A stretch of DNA of 64,000 bases, taken from contig CAJSYZ010000012.1 of the NCBI GenBank assembly GCA_910574455.1, positions 1,295,317 to 1,359,316 of the forward strand, given 5' to 3'. Position 1 is the stretch's first letter, and the number at the start of each line of letters is the position of its first letter. The notes beneath the pieces were generated by a model, which did not search any database, was not told the origin of the DNA, and worked only from the letters and a program-made list of their open reading frames with translations. Source of the DNA: Trichaptum fuscoviolaceum (taxonomy: Eukaryota > Basidiomycota > Agaricomycetes > Hymenochaetales > Trichaptaceae). Shown piece after piece: positions 37,891 to 51,169 of this stretch. The position numbers were made by a program, and so were the translations under genes.

Positions 37891-39393
37891 CACTCGCTAC
37901 CGGGAGTTTTTCGCGCTCAGCAAGACCCAAACGGGTCTAAACTTGGGTGCCGGTAATCCCCCCAAGGCTGGCGTGTTTTTATCCTCATCCTCCCTTCAAT
38001 GGGCGAGAATCGTTTTTTTTTTCTTTTTTTTTGCGGGAGTAACGAACAACACCCACACCCGCATCTACCTTGTGTGATCGTCAAAGGCCTGGATTTTCTG
38101 AGACATAAGTGCTAACATCCCGACTCACAGCTGTTTGGTACCCCGGGCCTTATTTGAGTTGCGTCCACTCAGAAGGTCGCGTTCAGCCGATCATGAGCAC
38201 ATCCACCTGATACTTCGACGAGCTCGTCGCAAGTTTCGGCTCGATTCTGTCCTCTACCTCATTGGGGGGTATTGGAAAAATATCAATTCTATTTCTTAGA
38301 CCAAATTCCAGCCTGCATCTAAGAGATGTAGAGCCAGGACTCCGTCTAGTTGCGTTCCTAATTGCGTTCATTAAATCCAAAATGACGGAGTTCCAGCCGT
38401 AGAAGTCCTTTTCTAGTCCGAAACGTATGACCTATCAGTCGATATCACAACAAGGAAATGATGATGCAAGACATTACCTGTATGTGACATATGAGTCGAG
38501 GGAAATCGGCATGAAAGTTTGTAAGTCAACAAGGCCTTTCAAGTTGGTCCGATTATATGATGCCATGTATTTGCCTCTCGAGTCTCGCTGTACATAAAGT
38601 TTACACCCTACACAGCGCATACGAAGTAGTGAGTCCTTTATCTGCGAATCTGCGCTACGTAGCAAACATCCCGAGTGATTATCGGAGCTCCGTGAAGTAT
38701 TCGCATTGTTCAGGGATTTAGTAGAATGAAGACTCGACGCGTAGCCTTACAAGAGCGAACTTGATTGATACGATTGTCACCGAAATTGAGATCTGTATGG
38801 AAAGCACCGTGATAACTGGCTTCACGCTACCTGCACGAAATTAAGATACGAAATATCGAGCGGGACTCATCACCCTGGTGTCGCGAGAGACGGTCGTAAA
38901 AGTCAAGCCAGATGCGGAGGCTTTAGGTGTTACACGGCGAGCTCACATCTAGCCCGCGGACCCGGTGCAATCGTTTACTGTCCACAGTCCATCTCCGCCG
39001 ACTGGACTGGTGTAGAATAGGCTGGTTTGTGGTCGTCTCGCAGACATGATAGTGGCAGAGATTAACGAAAAAGAAACCTTAGAGAATCGATATTTACTGC
39101 GCATGAAGTTCATGCGCAGACGTTAGATGACCTGGACCGACGTCTGAAAATGAAGCTTTTAGTTTTTGTTGCCAGTATATCGAACTTGTCTCACACCGGC
39201 GCAGTGAAGTCCAGAAGACCGGTCAAGAAACCAATGAAACTTCCGGTGAGGCAATTAAGATTTCCGACAGTCTGAGATCAAATAGCATATCGTATATATG
39301 CGCTGTAACTCGGAGACACCGCCCTCCATTGCACTTACACTGCATTCTCATTGTCTACTGCTTTTTGCTGTACACTTGCGATAAACTTGCGAT
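37891..39393. other. Non-coding stretch with a possible minus-strand gene relic, copy 1
   Basis: Minus-strand frames at 38183-38390 and 38474-38665 look protein-like (for example CVGCKLYVQRDSRGKYM and GWNSVILDLMNAIRN). A donor and acceptor lie between them, but the phases do not agree, so it looks like a decayed gene. A pure T-rich run sits at 38010-38032, longer than in copy 2. A 23-bp palindrome at 39097-39119 lies about 275 bp before the kinase ATG. Confidence 0.4.
39097..39119. promoter_or_regulatory. 23-bp palindrome upstream of the kinase, copy 1
   Basis: Eleven-base arms CTGCGCATGAA and TTCATGCGCAG match perfectly around a single central G. It could be a dimer-binding operator or form a hairpin. 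It is unchanged in copy 2 (53592-53614). Confidence 0.45.
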
Positions 39394-42133
39394 ATGAACG
39401 GTCAGAAGATCAACGATGCGTCCGCCTGGTCTCTACTTGAGAACGTGAGTTTACTTGCTTCTTTCCCATATGCCTTCAACTCACAACGACGTAACTATGC
39501 AGCAGAATACGGTGGTTGCCTTCACTCCGTCTACAACTGACCCTAAAGATGTAACCTGGGCTTCATTGCAACGTGCCAGCAATGGAGCTTTGGGTGAGTC
39601 CGATGGGAAGGGCGTGACGGTGGTGGATCCCCCAATTGTCGTACGGACGGAACTCTCGAAGCGACTCGACAAGTACGGGATCAAGAAGTGCATCGGTGCG
39701 GGAGCCTCAGGGAAGGTCTACTCTGGTGAGGTGACTTGTCGCAGCGGTACGGTGGCCACTGTCGCTTTGAAAGTCATTTCACGAGATGGGCTTACCGAGG
39801 GCTCCAAATCTCTTATCCTCTCTGAATTAAAAGTTCTGAAGACGCTAACTGAGTGTGAATTTCAGCATGCTATCCAGCTCAAGGAAGCATTCCATGATGA
39901 TCAACACTTGTATCTCGTCACAGTAAGTGCGGTGTTTGTCGGCGGGCGAGCACTCGAGTCTAATGACATTGACTACAGGACTTGGCGCGATTGGGAAGTT
40001 TGAGTGACATTATGAAGCGGACGACCTTCGACGCTGATCGAGTGCGCTTCACGATGGCGGTCCTCGTATGTCACTTCTCTTTGCTAAAGTAAACACCTTC
40101 CTCATGCTCCTTTGTCTTAGGTTCAAGCCGTAGATGGTGTTCACCAACGAGGCATCGTCCATCGCGACATCAAGCCCGACAATGTCTTCTTCGGTGAAGA
40201 CGGGTACCCATTGCTCGGGGATTTCGGTATTGCTCGGCAGTTCTCCCTCAGCGCTGGGTCCGTGCCACCGGAGACTGTTGAGTTCCTAAGTAAGTTCCAT
40301 GATACTAATGTGACAGTTGGAAGATGTGGTACGCACGGGTACATGGCTCCGGAGATCCTGCGCGGGGAGGGCGTACTCGTATGGCGTAGATGTCTTCTCA
40401 CTCGGGGTTCTGTTTTACCAGATGTTGCACCGTGGACAAGTGAGTTGACAGACTTATCGTGACTGCCTTCGACGCGCTTATCATTTCCCAGCTACCTTTC
40501 ACTGGTGGCAGTCTGCAGGATATGATCGACGCCGAGCTTTGTTCTGCTCATAAAGTCGATGATGAAGATCGATTGAGGCAGCCACAAGCTTTCGATCTGC
40601 TTGATAAAGTGAGTCCCCCATTCCACGTCTCTGGCTCCGCCAGCTTACTGATCACGGTATTTCAGCTTCTTGAGAAGTCGCCTGCCGATCGTATCAACTT
40701 GGAGGCAGCCAAGAACCATCCGTATTTTGAAGAAATGTAAGCACCTTACAGATGGGTCCGTCGGCCAAAATAACCGATTTTCACTCTCCTTCAGTGACTG
40801 GGATCTCGTTGAGAAGAAGGCATATAAAGTTTCATGTGAGTATGGACTTCTCTAGCTCGAACAAAATCTCATAGGCTTTTTTTCTTCAGTCGGTTGGTAT
40901 TGCAGTTTGCAAGCGCAGTCCCCCACCATCGGTAGTGAGAAGGCCCCGATTCACAAGAGCACCCTCGTCGGAGAGCGTGTGTTTTCTGCGCAGTACGATC
41001 CCGACTTACATGGCTTTGACGTCCGGTCACTTCCCATTGAGCCACGCGAATGGGCCCGTACGATCGAATCCGACGTCCAGTGGCCGAAGATTGTTCAGAC
41101 GCCCGCCTCAGACACTGGCCTCGACGAATTGGATCTCTCAGGAGAGATTTCTTCTCAGCTTTTGGACTCCATTCCGTGCCTGGAGGACGAAGAGGATGAA
41201 GATTATCTTGACTACGACGATCCGTGCATCCAGAGGTGGGCAGGCGGTTGGAAATCGATGTACGATGGTCGACTCGGCTCATCGAGCTCGCTAAGCGGAC
41301 TTGGAGGTGGAGACGATGAGGACGAGGGAGAGGGAGAGGGAGAGGATGATGTGGGAACGGAGATGGACGGAGATGACGAGATGGACGTGGACGGAGAGGA
41401 TGATGAGGATGATGACATGTCCGACGAGGAAGACGAGGAGGACGATGAGGATGAAGACAGTTCCGACGAGGAAGACGAAGACATGGTTGAGGTCATGATC
41501 GGGGGATTGGAGGACTTCGATGAGGCAAGTTCCGACGAGGAGGAGGAGGAGGAGGAAGTGGAGGAGACGGAATGGGTGCTCGAGTGGATGGAGAACTGGG
41601 ACGCCGTCAACAGCTCACGACTCGGTCCAAACATGGTTGTCTCCACTGAGAGGGATCCCGTCCCCGAGAACGCTAAACGCCTCGGGTTCGATGAAGATGG
41701 GAACCGGATCACCTTCGTCGTGCATGCGCCAAAGCAGCTTCGTGACACCGTCAGCATCGATACTCGAGCTTGGAACACCGACGGTCTCGCAACGTTGATT
41801 GGGATGGACTCTATCGTGAAGAAGCAGTCTAGCCCCAAGCCCAAGAAACGTGTGCGCTTCGCGCTGCCCGACGAGGAGAACACGGACGTTGACGCTGTGC
41901 CTGCATCAAGTTCATCTTCGACGCTCGAATCGAAGTCGGAGGAGACAGTCTCGTGGATCAACAGCGCAGTCCTCCCGTCGTTTGACATAGCGGCAGAAAA
42001 TTCGACAAGCTGGGATTCAAGTAGCACCCTTTCCGATGAGGAACGGGAGCCCTTCAAGCCACTAGTGGACATGGAGACATCCTGGATTGACAGCTCATCC
42101 GATATGGTGGACTTCAATTCTTTCAGTTTCTAG
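39394..42133 (+). pseudogene. Ser/Thr kinase with acidic tail, copy 1, frameshifted
   Basis: Same eight-exon plan as the intact copy 2 gene at 53889-56628. Exons here begin at 39394 and the last one ends at 42133. One extra G in the run 40364-40367 shifts the frame just after the APE motif. The codons for the helix-F region (AYSYGVDVFSLG in copy 2) are lost and stops follow. Everything upstream (glycine loop, VALK lysine, HRD, DFG) and downstream (acidic tail) is still near-identical to copy 2, so the lesion is recent or a sequencing error. A truncated product would lack the second half of the C-lobe and should be inactive. Confidence 0.82.
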
Positions 42134-45100
42134 GTAGCGGGTTGGGATGAGGTTGCGGGCGTTGTTTTGGATGAGATTGTTGGTCTTCCGGCGAGATAGA
42201 AGCAGCGCGTTGAGATTGACATGCTCAGGTGAGTAACACTTTGAATCCTGCATTCTCAAACAACCCAGGTTTTGGTCGCTATCCGTTAGTGGCCTTGACG
42301 GGCCACGTAAGTTGCTCCATTCTTCATCATTGCGCCAAAGATGTCTGACAACTCCTACATCCCACAGTGCTTTCGCGCCAGGCCCCGTTGGAGTTAAATC
42401 AACGGGGCTACGTAGGACTAGGAGAACGAGCGCATTAAATGGGCATCACGGAACTATTGCTACGGCCAACCGTTTGTCCATGTCAGGGAGGAACGGGGAG
42501 GCGTGAGGAGCTGCAAGGTGAGCCACTTGACTCAAAGTGTCGGATGTTGGCTGGCCGACTCCTACGCGGAAAAAAAGAGGCACCGGGCCCGGAGCCTGAA
42601 GGAAGACGTCTGGGACGTGCCCCCGTATGCCGTTACTCGTATGGTTCATCGGCGCGCTGTGCGCGTCTTCGCGGAAGAATATAGTATACGCAATTATCAA
42701 AGCTGCTGTTGATGGAGGCCGGGGACGCAGAGCGCAAAGGATGGCAAAGGTGGGCGGGCTATGGTGGAGGCAGAAATCATTGTTCATCCAAACTGTGCTA
42801 CACAGGATGGTGATAAAGACTCGATCTTTTGCGACTTCGTATCACTTGGTCTCACAAGCGCGTCCGGTAAGATCTCGGGATCCATGGTTACGCTTCGCAG
42901 TAGACATCTGCAGGCGCATCCGACGGACATTGTCTTCATACTCAAGCATCATGCTACATTGCTTCGGCTCGGGCTCCGGGTATGAGTCTTTAGGAGAATG
43001 TGCTCAAAGGACAGCTGCATCAGCTACTTGAGTAATTGCTGAATTTGAATCCGTAAGTCCAGGTTTTCACAGTTAGTTACAATTGCTAACGGCTAACCTA
43101 AAGATTTCACTTTCAAAAGTTCTTGCTATCCAACTTTGCTTGCGCTCCGGATTACTTGTCGACCCAGGCCCACACACCCCTTCAGGCATCCCCGATTCTG
43201 CGTTACATCATCGCCTTTTGCATGGAGGCCAAGAGCTTACATCAAGCTCATAGCCTCGGCCTCCGGATTTTAACACCTTCCTTTGCCCAGTTTCTTTAGC
43301 GCTGGACGTTCCGTACTACCCGAAGTCTGCCCCGACAGCCCGACTTTGTCCATCATTCTCGCCTGTCAACCATGCGAACGAGGCTCCCCGTTCGCCATCA
43401 CACCGCCAATCGCTGATTGGTCTCGCTATGTTGATTTGTCGGCCATCCTCGACACTCGCGGTCTCAAAGCAAGACTTTGCTCGATCGATTCTTGATCCCG
43501 GAAGACGTTGAGTATAAAATGGCTGAGACACCAATATGTGATTGTGATGAGGGGGCTGGACCAGAAGGAAAACGATGTTCGAAAATTAGTGCTGGTATTT
43601 GCAAGCATAGCTGTGACTTCGATCATCGCCATCGAGTGTTAAGCAGGACCCTTGGGCAATACGGAGAGGCATTAAGGGGGTGGGGGAACATGTCCTTGGA
43701 TGAGGGAGGAAGATGATAACTAGGGGAGTGAGGAGTTGAGCGCATGGCAGCGGTACTCGTAAGCAATTAGCAGGTTTCGTCCTTGGTGAAGTGCGAGAAC
43801 ATACGCCAGCATCGGAGGACATGAAGGGACGGCTGAAAGGCTTTACCCATGTGGCCGGCAAGAGATAGGTATTCGCACAACATACACGGGGCACCTCGAG
43901 TGAATCTGTCAAAGCTATGACACTCTATCCACTTGTTGCATGAGATGCACGAAGGGTGTACTGAACGCTCCCAACTCGTTTGGCATGAGTAAGAATCCGT
44001 TTCGATTAACAGATTGTCTAGTAACTTCCTGCGCTATGTTTCAACCAACGTCGTATCACAGTAGTTCTGGTCGCAGTCTATGTTTGCCGCCTCCGAGTTC
44101 AAGACATAATTGTTAATCCTTTGCGTACGAATTCGTCACGTCAGAATTGGCGACCTCGAGAATACGCATGCTTGTTTCATCAAGACCATCGCACAAATTC
44201 TTGCAGTATCGTTCAGCCCGTATTATCCGATGCCTTTCCATTGCCCCCTCCCCCACACATCTTCCTTCATTTTGACCGCCTTCGCCATCATTGAAACCAC
44301 CACTACATCAAGCCATAGAAACAATCTGCCTGGTACGAAGCTTAGGTTCGTCGTTGACATTGCACCTGAATTGTCTCCAGGTGAAGCCAGTGGCGATGAT
44401 TGATGTAATGATCATGCAACCTGATATCAAGTAGAGCACCGGCAGAGAGAGAGAGACTAAGACATCCAGATCCTAGCAAAACCTGGTGTACGAGACAGAG
44501 CACATCGGCGACAGAGTGGAAAACCTTTGACTTTGCAAAGGATTCAACTCTTGCTATACAGCTAATCTGCGCGAAAAGGAGAAAGATTAATGCCATGGTG
44601 GAATCGTGATTTTAGAAATAACGCACAAATTGATTATTGAACTCCAGTCGGTACCCGCATGAGCATTTTCGCTGCGTTATTAGGGTTCGATAACAGGCTA
44701 TCGCGGAAGATTGGATGCTATATGTAAGCGGATATATTTCGACTCCAGTAGTTTGTAACAAACAGCTAAAAGTCAGACGTACGGGGTTGGATGACTCTGT
44801 TGTTAGAACATAAACTACCAGTGACTCTACCATAAGGCTGAGGCGGCTACTACAAATAGAGCCAAACTGCACTACACTCAAGTTGCCGGCGCCCGATGGC
44901 AGTCTCTCAACCTCAAACTTGCAGTCGTATGCATTCTATCTTGCTCCTTAGCCGCTACGAATGTTCCTTCCCTCTCGCACAACAAGAAAGAAGTGCTGGG
45001 AAATTGGTCATAGCGCAACGAGAAAGGGACAAGCTTTCTAAAAGCTCAACAACTCAGCCGTCGGCAAATACTGTCAATGTGGTTCAATTAATGCGAGTTC

Positions 45101-45746
45101 ATTCGTGGGTCTCAATCTCTCTCTCTTTCCTCTGGTCGCTTCCTTATAATCTTTGCCATTAACGCATAATTGGAGCGCTCATTTGAATCTCGTGCTTGGA
45201 TCACTTATATCTTACTTCGTGAAGCCGCTCTCGTTGCAAACTCAGATTACCTTGTTGGAATACATACTGTAACGGGGAACATCACACTATGAGGTATCAG
45301 TGTATCGGTGAAGTCGGCCGGCGTTCTGTAGGCCTCTTTATACCAAGTTAGCAGGCGGACTTTGTCAATTATGCCAGTGTCTGGGGATTAGCACGGTCCC
45401 GATCAACAGAAGATGGACCTCGTGCTGTGTGTGTGTTCACCTAGGCCGCCTTACTACATAGTCGCGTGCAAGTGAGGTCAACTCACCATCTGTGGCTCGC
45501 TCCAAACTTCCGCTTTCTATCCTTGAATGCTAGAACTGGAGGACACAGCGATCTTCTTTCTCTTGATCACACTTAGTATATGCTACCCGTTCACAGGAGA
45601 ACAAGCCTGTTGTCTATTGGATACATGAGACTGTCTCGAACACTTTCATAGTGCTTTTGATTCATCGGGTGGCTACACGATGGCTCCCTCGTAGTCATGT
45701 TTGGAAGAGGCTATGTTGCCTTTGAACTGGGCGATTGGTTACGTTC
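42134..45746. other. Gene-poor 3.6 kb, copy 1
   Basis: No convincing gene. Two small frames are open in both copies but carry no motif: 42761-42985 (74 aa) and 43519-43716 (65 aa, Cys/His-containing, TATAAAATGG directly at its ATG). A GA microsatellite lies near 44447. CT-rich stretches near 45110 could be promoter tracts. Confidence 0.4.
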
Positions 45747-46298
45747 ATGTCGAGGAACAACGTTGGCGCGAACCTGGAGAGCGTGAGTTCATTCTTTCTC
45801 GTCGCAAACGGAATGATTCTGCTTACACCCATGATAGAAGTCTTTAGGATCCCCTAACCTCGTCACAATCATTGCTGAGTGTCTCTACAAGTGGACCGAC
45901 TCTACATATTCCGATACCGACAAGCAGCATAAATTATATTTTACTTCGCGCACGAGTCAATTAATAGACCATGTTACGGCGGATTTAGTGGAACTCATGA
46001 CTCGGTGCACAGTTCTTCGAAAGTCTTGGTTTACGACGCAAGGCAAAAACGCGATGGACAAGCTTTTGCACCGCGAGTCAACTGTTACAGCTCATGTCAT
46101 CTTGTCTCTGTCGAGAGAACGTGGTGAAGCGAGAGAAAAGTTCAGCAATTCAATAGTTTCGCAATCGATTCATCTGATTTTTCACAGGTAATGCTTACTT
46201 GTCTTACAGTATCTCGAAATGTTGCTGACCATATTGACATCTTCGTCAGCAACTCTAAGGTTCTTCTTACTCAGCGCCACGCAAAACGGATAATATAA
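45747..46298 (+). CDS. Small unknown protein, copy 1 (intact)
   Basis: Three exons: 45747-45782, 45838-46187, 46250-46298; 144 aa. Without the last splice it would stop at 46191. The sequence is rich in helices with alternating charged and hydrophobic residues (for example LVTIIAECLYKW and VTADLVELMTRC). There is no signal peptide, membrane span or motif I recognise. A 9-nt difference from copy 2 keeps the frame, which supports coding. It ends 50 nt before the OYE gene on the same strand. Copy 2 carries a stop codon early in exon 2. Confidence 0.55.
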
Positions 46299-46348
46299 AA
46301 ACAGGAACCATGTTGTAATCGAACTAAAACTATCCGCTGCAGATCACT

Positions 46349-47657
46349 ATGTCGGCGGAGTCGAAGCCCCCTGTACTCTTTACTCCCATCAGGGTGGGAA
46401 CCTCCTTACTCCAACATCGCGTCGCCTTTGCGCCATGCACCCGATTCCGAGCAGACATTGACCATGTCCCGACGAATTTAATGGTCGAATACTACTCACA
46501 ACGTGCAAGCACACCAGGCACCCTACTCATAACTGAAGCAACTCCCATTCTTGCCAAAGCCGGAGGATATGACCATGCACCTGGGATTTATACCGATGCA
46601 CAGATTAAGGGGTGGAAGAAGGTTCTTATTTTGTGGCATTTACAAACTCAGCTGCTAATATGCTACTTTACACCGGTAGGTAGTAGATGCCATTCATGCC
46701 CGTGGATCGTTCGCCTTCCTTCAGCTCTGGGCTTTAGGACGAGCGGCAAACTCGGAAGTTCTTGCAAAAGAGGCTGCGAGGGCTGGTCTTCCGGCCGACG
46801 CTTACCCCGTTGTGTCTGCGTCGGATATTCCGATGCCAAAGAACCCATTTGGTGATGGTGCCCTCCCACGCCCTCTCACACTATCTGAGATTGATGAGTA
46901 CGTCGAGTCTTATGCGGTCGCGGCGGAGAACGCCGTGAGAGGAGCTGGATTCGACGGTATCGAAATACACGGTGCAAATGGATACTTGATTGATCAGTTC
47001 CTTCAAACAAAGTACGTATTGTCGACTACATACAGGGGCATTGAAGTTAATAATTTTATCAATAGTTCAAACAAATAAGCGAACGGATGAATACGGAGGG
47101 TCTGTCGAGAACCGCGCGAGATTTGGCCTCCGCGTAGTCGACGCTATTGTGTCGCGCGTTGGGCCAGAGCACACGGCTATCCGCATTTCGCCTTGGGAGA
47201 CTGTGCAAGGAATGCGAATGCCTGATCCTGTCCCGACTTTTACATACTTTGTTCAACAGCTGAAGGCTCGCCATCCGGATCTTGCATATTTGCATGTCAT
47301 TGAGGGTAAAGAGCCGGGTGACTCGCTCGACTTCGTGCGCGAAATATGGAGCGGAGACGGCAAGGGCGTCTTCGTGAGTGCCGGCGGTTTCTCCAGAGAG
47401 AGTGCGCTGCGCTTGGCGGAAGAGAAAGGCGACATTGTTGCATTTGGGAAGTATTTCATTTCAAATGTGGGTGCATTAGCCACATTATGTTGCGTCCTGT
47501 CTCGTATTAATAAAAATAACTCCCCTCTTCACAGCCCGATCTTCCTCGCAGACTTAAGGAGGACCTTCCACTCACCAAATATGACTTTAACACCTTCTAC
47601 ACACCTTTGCTTCCGAAAGGCTATATTGACTACCCCTTCGCGGACCACGCACCATAG
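46349..47657 (+). pseudogene. Old Yellow Enzyme family flavin oxidoreductase, copy 1, frameshifted
   Basis: Same plan as the intact copy at 60840-62144; exons 46349-46621, 46680-47011, 47066 onward, last exon ending 47657. At the start of exon 3, copy 1 has four extra bases (a repeated CAAA-type unit at about 47068-47075). After the splice the frame reads Asn-Ser-Asn-Lys and then TAA at 47076-47078. The product would stop near residue 206, just after the HGAN active-site motif, losing half of the barrel. No alternative acceptor nearby restores the frame. The rest is unspoiled, so the lesion is young. Confidence 0.82.
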
Positions 47658-48602
47658 GGGAGTCGGCACTTTTCTTTCGCTTGCGCAGGATACTTTTGTG
47701 TGTTTTTTTTCCCTCGCCAACTGTAACCACTGTCCGCTATCACAATATATAGTCGTGCATTGAGTTCAAATGAATTTGAGAGAAGTTCGAATAGACCTTG
47801 AAAAATAATTTCTCTGTACAGCGCTTTAAGTTGATTCTGGATTATATGAATACTAGTAAGTATACTTATTACTGTCTTCTGTATCTTCAATATTTCTTCC
47901 TATATCCGGCGCCCCTTGGCCCTCACAGAGCACACACAAACCCTTCAACATGGCCCTCCACCTCTTCTTCTGACGCGGCCTTCGCGCTGCCTTGGCACGG
48001 CCTGTATTCCATTTTCCTGGGCCTTTTTGTTGTGCTAGTGCAAGGGAGAGTAGGCGATTTGAAGCGCCCCGAGGAAGAGCCGGGAGCGTCCGACATAGCT
48101 GATCCTCCCCGGCTCATGACAGTGGTAAAAAGGGAGTTAAAAGAGGATGGGCTAGCGTGAATTTAAATTCACTGATAAGCTGCAGCTGCCCTCCTTTTAA
48201 TCGACAAACTGCCGAGCCTGCCTGAAGGTAGCTTATGTCTTTGTGGCCTGTGAAGGTAGAATCAGATAACTCTACGACGTCTAAGCTGATTGTGAATGCA
48301 TGGGTGCGGGGTATTGCAGAATCTGTCCGACTGGATATTGAGAGGGTTTATGCACAAAATGTACTGCGGGCCGTTGCGACCATTAGATCAAAAAGAAGAA
48401 AAGAGGGTTCAGTGATGCTCTTCGGCATGCGGAGCAAGTTACTCACTCAGAGAGTATATTTACATTGGCATTTACACAGCTGGAGGCAAAAGAATCGCAA
48501 ATTAGATTGCACATGGTGATGCTAATAAAACGCCAAAATAAGTCACAAGAATAAATACGCACGCGACCTCTGTATAACTCCCACTCCTGAGAAGATGAAG
48601 CG
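47658..48602. other. Tail-to-tail spacer between OYE and RAD17, copy 1
   Basis: It holds both 3' ends. A short minus-strand frame at 47923-48117 is broken in copy 2 by a deletion of about 22 nt, which argues against coding. No other signal. Confidence 0.5.
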
Positions 48603-51169
48603 TTATGAGAAGTCCTCGATATCGTCGTTATCAAGCCAAGATCCTACAGCCATCTCCTCTGTTGATTCTACTTCTGCCTGTTTCCGCTTCCGCTCATACC
48701 CCTCCGCACCGCCACGCCTATTGTCGATCGCCTCGGTTTCGTTATCGACGATGTCATTGTCGTCCAAGACCTTTTCCGCACCGAGCCCACCTGACCTTGA
48801 GAAGTTCAGACATGAGAATGCCAGATGAGAGGAAGGCGGTGGTAGCAGCGCTGGTGTAGGTTGTAGTGAATCACTCTTCGCCACACGCCGGCTCAAGGCC
48901 CTTAAAACCGCGCCCATCTCTTGCACGACTTCATTCTGTGTGTAATTGCGATTCCTCGTGCTTCCCGATACCACTTCGTCTTCATGCCCGTATTCGTACT
49001 CCGAGCCATATTCTGTGAGCCACCCCCGCGTATCCGCCACGGCATCCTCAGCGATACGCTGCGTTTTCAATGCATCGAAAAAAGCTGGCTTGTACATTTT
49101 CTGCCCGCGCCGCGGCACTGGGGAGGGTAGCGAATGCAACGTCCCGAGTGTGAGGAGGTGAAACTGATGTGGGTTCGTCTTGTACCACTTGGATTCTACG
49201 ATTGAGCTTTCAGCAGACTGAAGTGTGCTAAAAATCACCAACCTGTTCGCCTCCGCTAGCATCAATCCAACTGAGCCAATCGCAAACACCTTCGCATTCT
49301 TCAAGCTCGTCGCAGAACTGAGGGTAGTTTTGGTGAATATAGAGGGAGAAAAGGCTCGTATCGACAGGAGAGTCTGCGTAAAGAGTCTAATCAAACTAAT
49401 TAGTAGATATACGACATGGATAATGGAGAGTATTTTTACGTCAATATCCACTCTACTCGTCTGCCTATGGTGATCAGACAACCAGGCAGGAAGGGGAGGA
49501 GGATTCCTTAGGCGCCGATCGAGCTCCTGGTCCCGGAGTTTGTCTTTCGCAGATGCTGAAGAGCTAGGTGGATCGCCCTTCCCTGCAAGATTGTAAGTGG
49601 AACTCTGTGCTTTTGACATAACGCTTGACGCACTCTTATTGTAGAGTATTTTGCCAATAAGATGAAACAGAGCTAACGCTTGCTCACGACGGGTAACCAC
49701 CTCCAAGCTACACTCGGTTAGTCCGATTCAATTTGTTTTTGCAGGCACACTCACAGCGCCCTTGTAGTCCCTCCGCCTTGCTTCTTACGTCTCCCAGACT
49801 TCCCCTTTGCATTGAAATGTGAGTTTGTGTCCAAACTGCACAAGAATTGCAGAGCCATGACCGCGCTTCGTATATCACCATTCGATGTCTCTACTATCAT
49901 GTCGATCTCTTCTTTCGAAGTGCGCTTAGCATTAGACAGGCCACTCTCTGCATAATATTTAGTAGACATTGCCTGTAGAGCACGACTCATGAGAGTCGGT
50001 GCTACAGGGTTGAAACTAGTAATCTTTCAGGAAATATAGTCGCTGGCCATGGGAATGCAAGACATCACCTTATTTGTGTGACGTACGGGCCTCCGAGGAG
50101 GGAGGGCGGGATAACCGACCGTATGTCGACAGAATCCTTAGACCAATGATATCCTCCCCCACCTAGTGCAAGTTGCTCGTCTCGCGTCTCTCCACGGGTG
50201 GATGCTTCGCTGATGATGACGACGACAGGGAACTCCGGTGCTTCTGCGACAAAGCGCTCAAGCGCGGCGTGAAATGCGGCCTGCGTAGGACTATGAAGAA
50301 CGTTTGGGAGGTCTTCTAAGAGAACAACTTGACGCTTGAGCTGGTAGGATCTCGCGCTAGATGCAGATGAAGAAGGCTTGGATGTGGAGGTCCTGAGTTG
50401 CTGTACTTTCGTGACTCGCTTGAAAAAGCTATCAAACTTTTCCGTATGTGTTTCTCGCTCTAAGAGTTGAGCTGATGAGAAGTTATTGCGGTGCGTTCCA
50501 CGCAATGTTGCTTACCGTAGTCTTCATCCATAAAAGCATCGTCTTGCGAGTTTCTCCACTCTTCGATCTTGAAGCCCATTTCCTTGGCGAGTACACGGAG
50601 AGTGGACGTTTTCCCGGTCCCAGCTAGTCCTGTGAGAACAAGTATTCGCTAGAGAATCCTCTTCAACACCCTCACATGTCTACATGCTTAAACACTCACC
50701 CTGTACTTTCTGACTTTTGCAGACGCAGCTCGACCATCGAAAGATTCCTCAAGCCAATGTCGGACATCTTCAACCTTTTTCTTGTGTACGGCCAAGTCGG
50801 CCTTCTTACATTGTCAGAGAAGATACGAGTATGTATAGAGCCTTCTGTTGACTCACCTCCGTCTGAGGTTCATAACGCTCGACCCAGAGGAGATCATCTA
50901 ATCATAAATCAGCGCGACTGAATAATTGCCTTCCGCAGAGCTAACCCTTCTTCTCCAACTCATCGTCATCAGCGAGAGAGATGTCTTCAGACCTCGAATT
51001 CGTAACCTCTTTTGCCTTTCCTTTTCCTTTGTCCGGAAGAATGAAAGTCGGAGGTCTTGCTACCTATTCCTAGCGAATGATTAACACGCAAATCATGAAA
51101 AGAACCGAGCGTAGAACGGACTGAGATGAACGGTTTAAGTGTTTTCAGCTGCTTGGTGGCGACCTTCAT
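48603..51169 (-). CDS. RAD17: RAD17 checkpoint clamp loader subunit, copy 1
   Basis: Ten exons on the minus strand: 51122-51169, 50946-51063, 50857-50897, 50700-50801, 50516-50648, 50069-50459, 49755-50015, 49440-49707, 49243-49386, 48603-49187; 696 aa. With RFC2-5 it loads the 9-1-1 clamp at damaged DNA to start checkpoint signalling. Visible motifs: DDLLWVERYEP (family N-terminus), Walker A GLAGTGKT (about 110-117), VVLLEDLPN (Walker B region), a sensor-like SNGDIRSAVMALQF and FHLIGKILYNK. A C-terminal SLYIHQNYPQFCDE and DWLSWID region follows, then an acidic tail. The last intron was set at 49188-49242, because only that acceptor gives GGEQ-WYKTNPH as in the family. The start follows from the KPFIS-type N-terminus. 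Confidence 0.93.

Noticed and set aside
41212..42117. Ser-rich minus-strand open frame of 301 codons
   Set aside because: Antisense of the Asp/Glu tract of the kinase tail. Runs of GAG/GAC read as TCC/TCG on the other strand.
47923..48117. Minus-strand 64-codon frame
   Set aside because: The copy 2 counterpart is broken by a deletion of about 22 nt that is not a multiple of three, so it is unlikely to be under coding constraint.
48235..48519. Short plus-strand frame between OYE and RAD17
   Set aside because: Copy 2 has a deletion of about 38 nt within it near 62900 and no motif supports coding.
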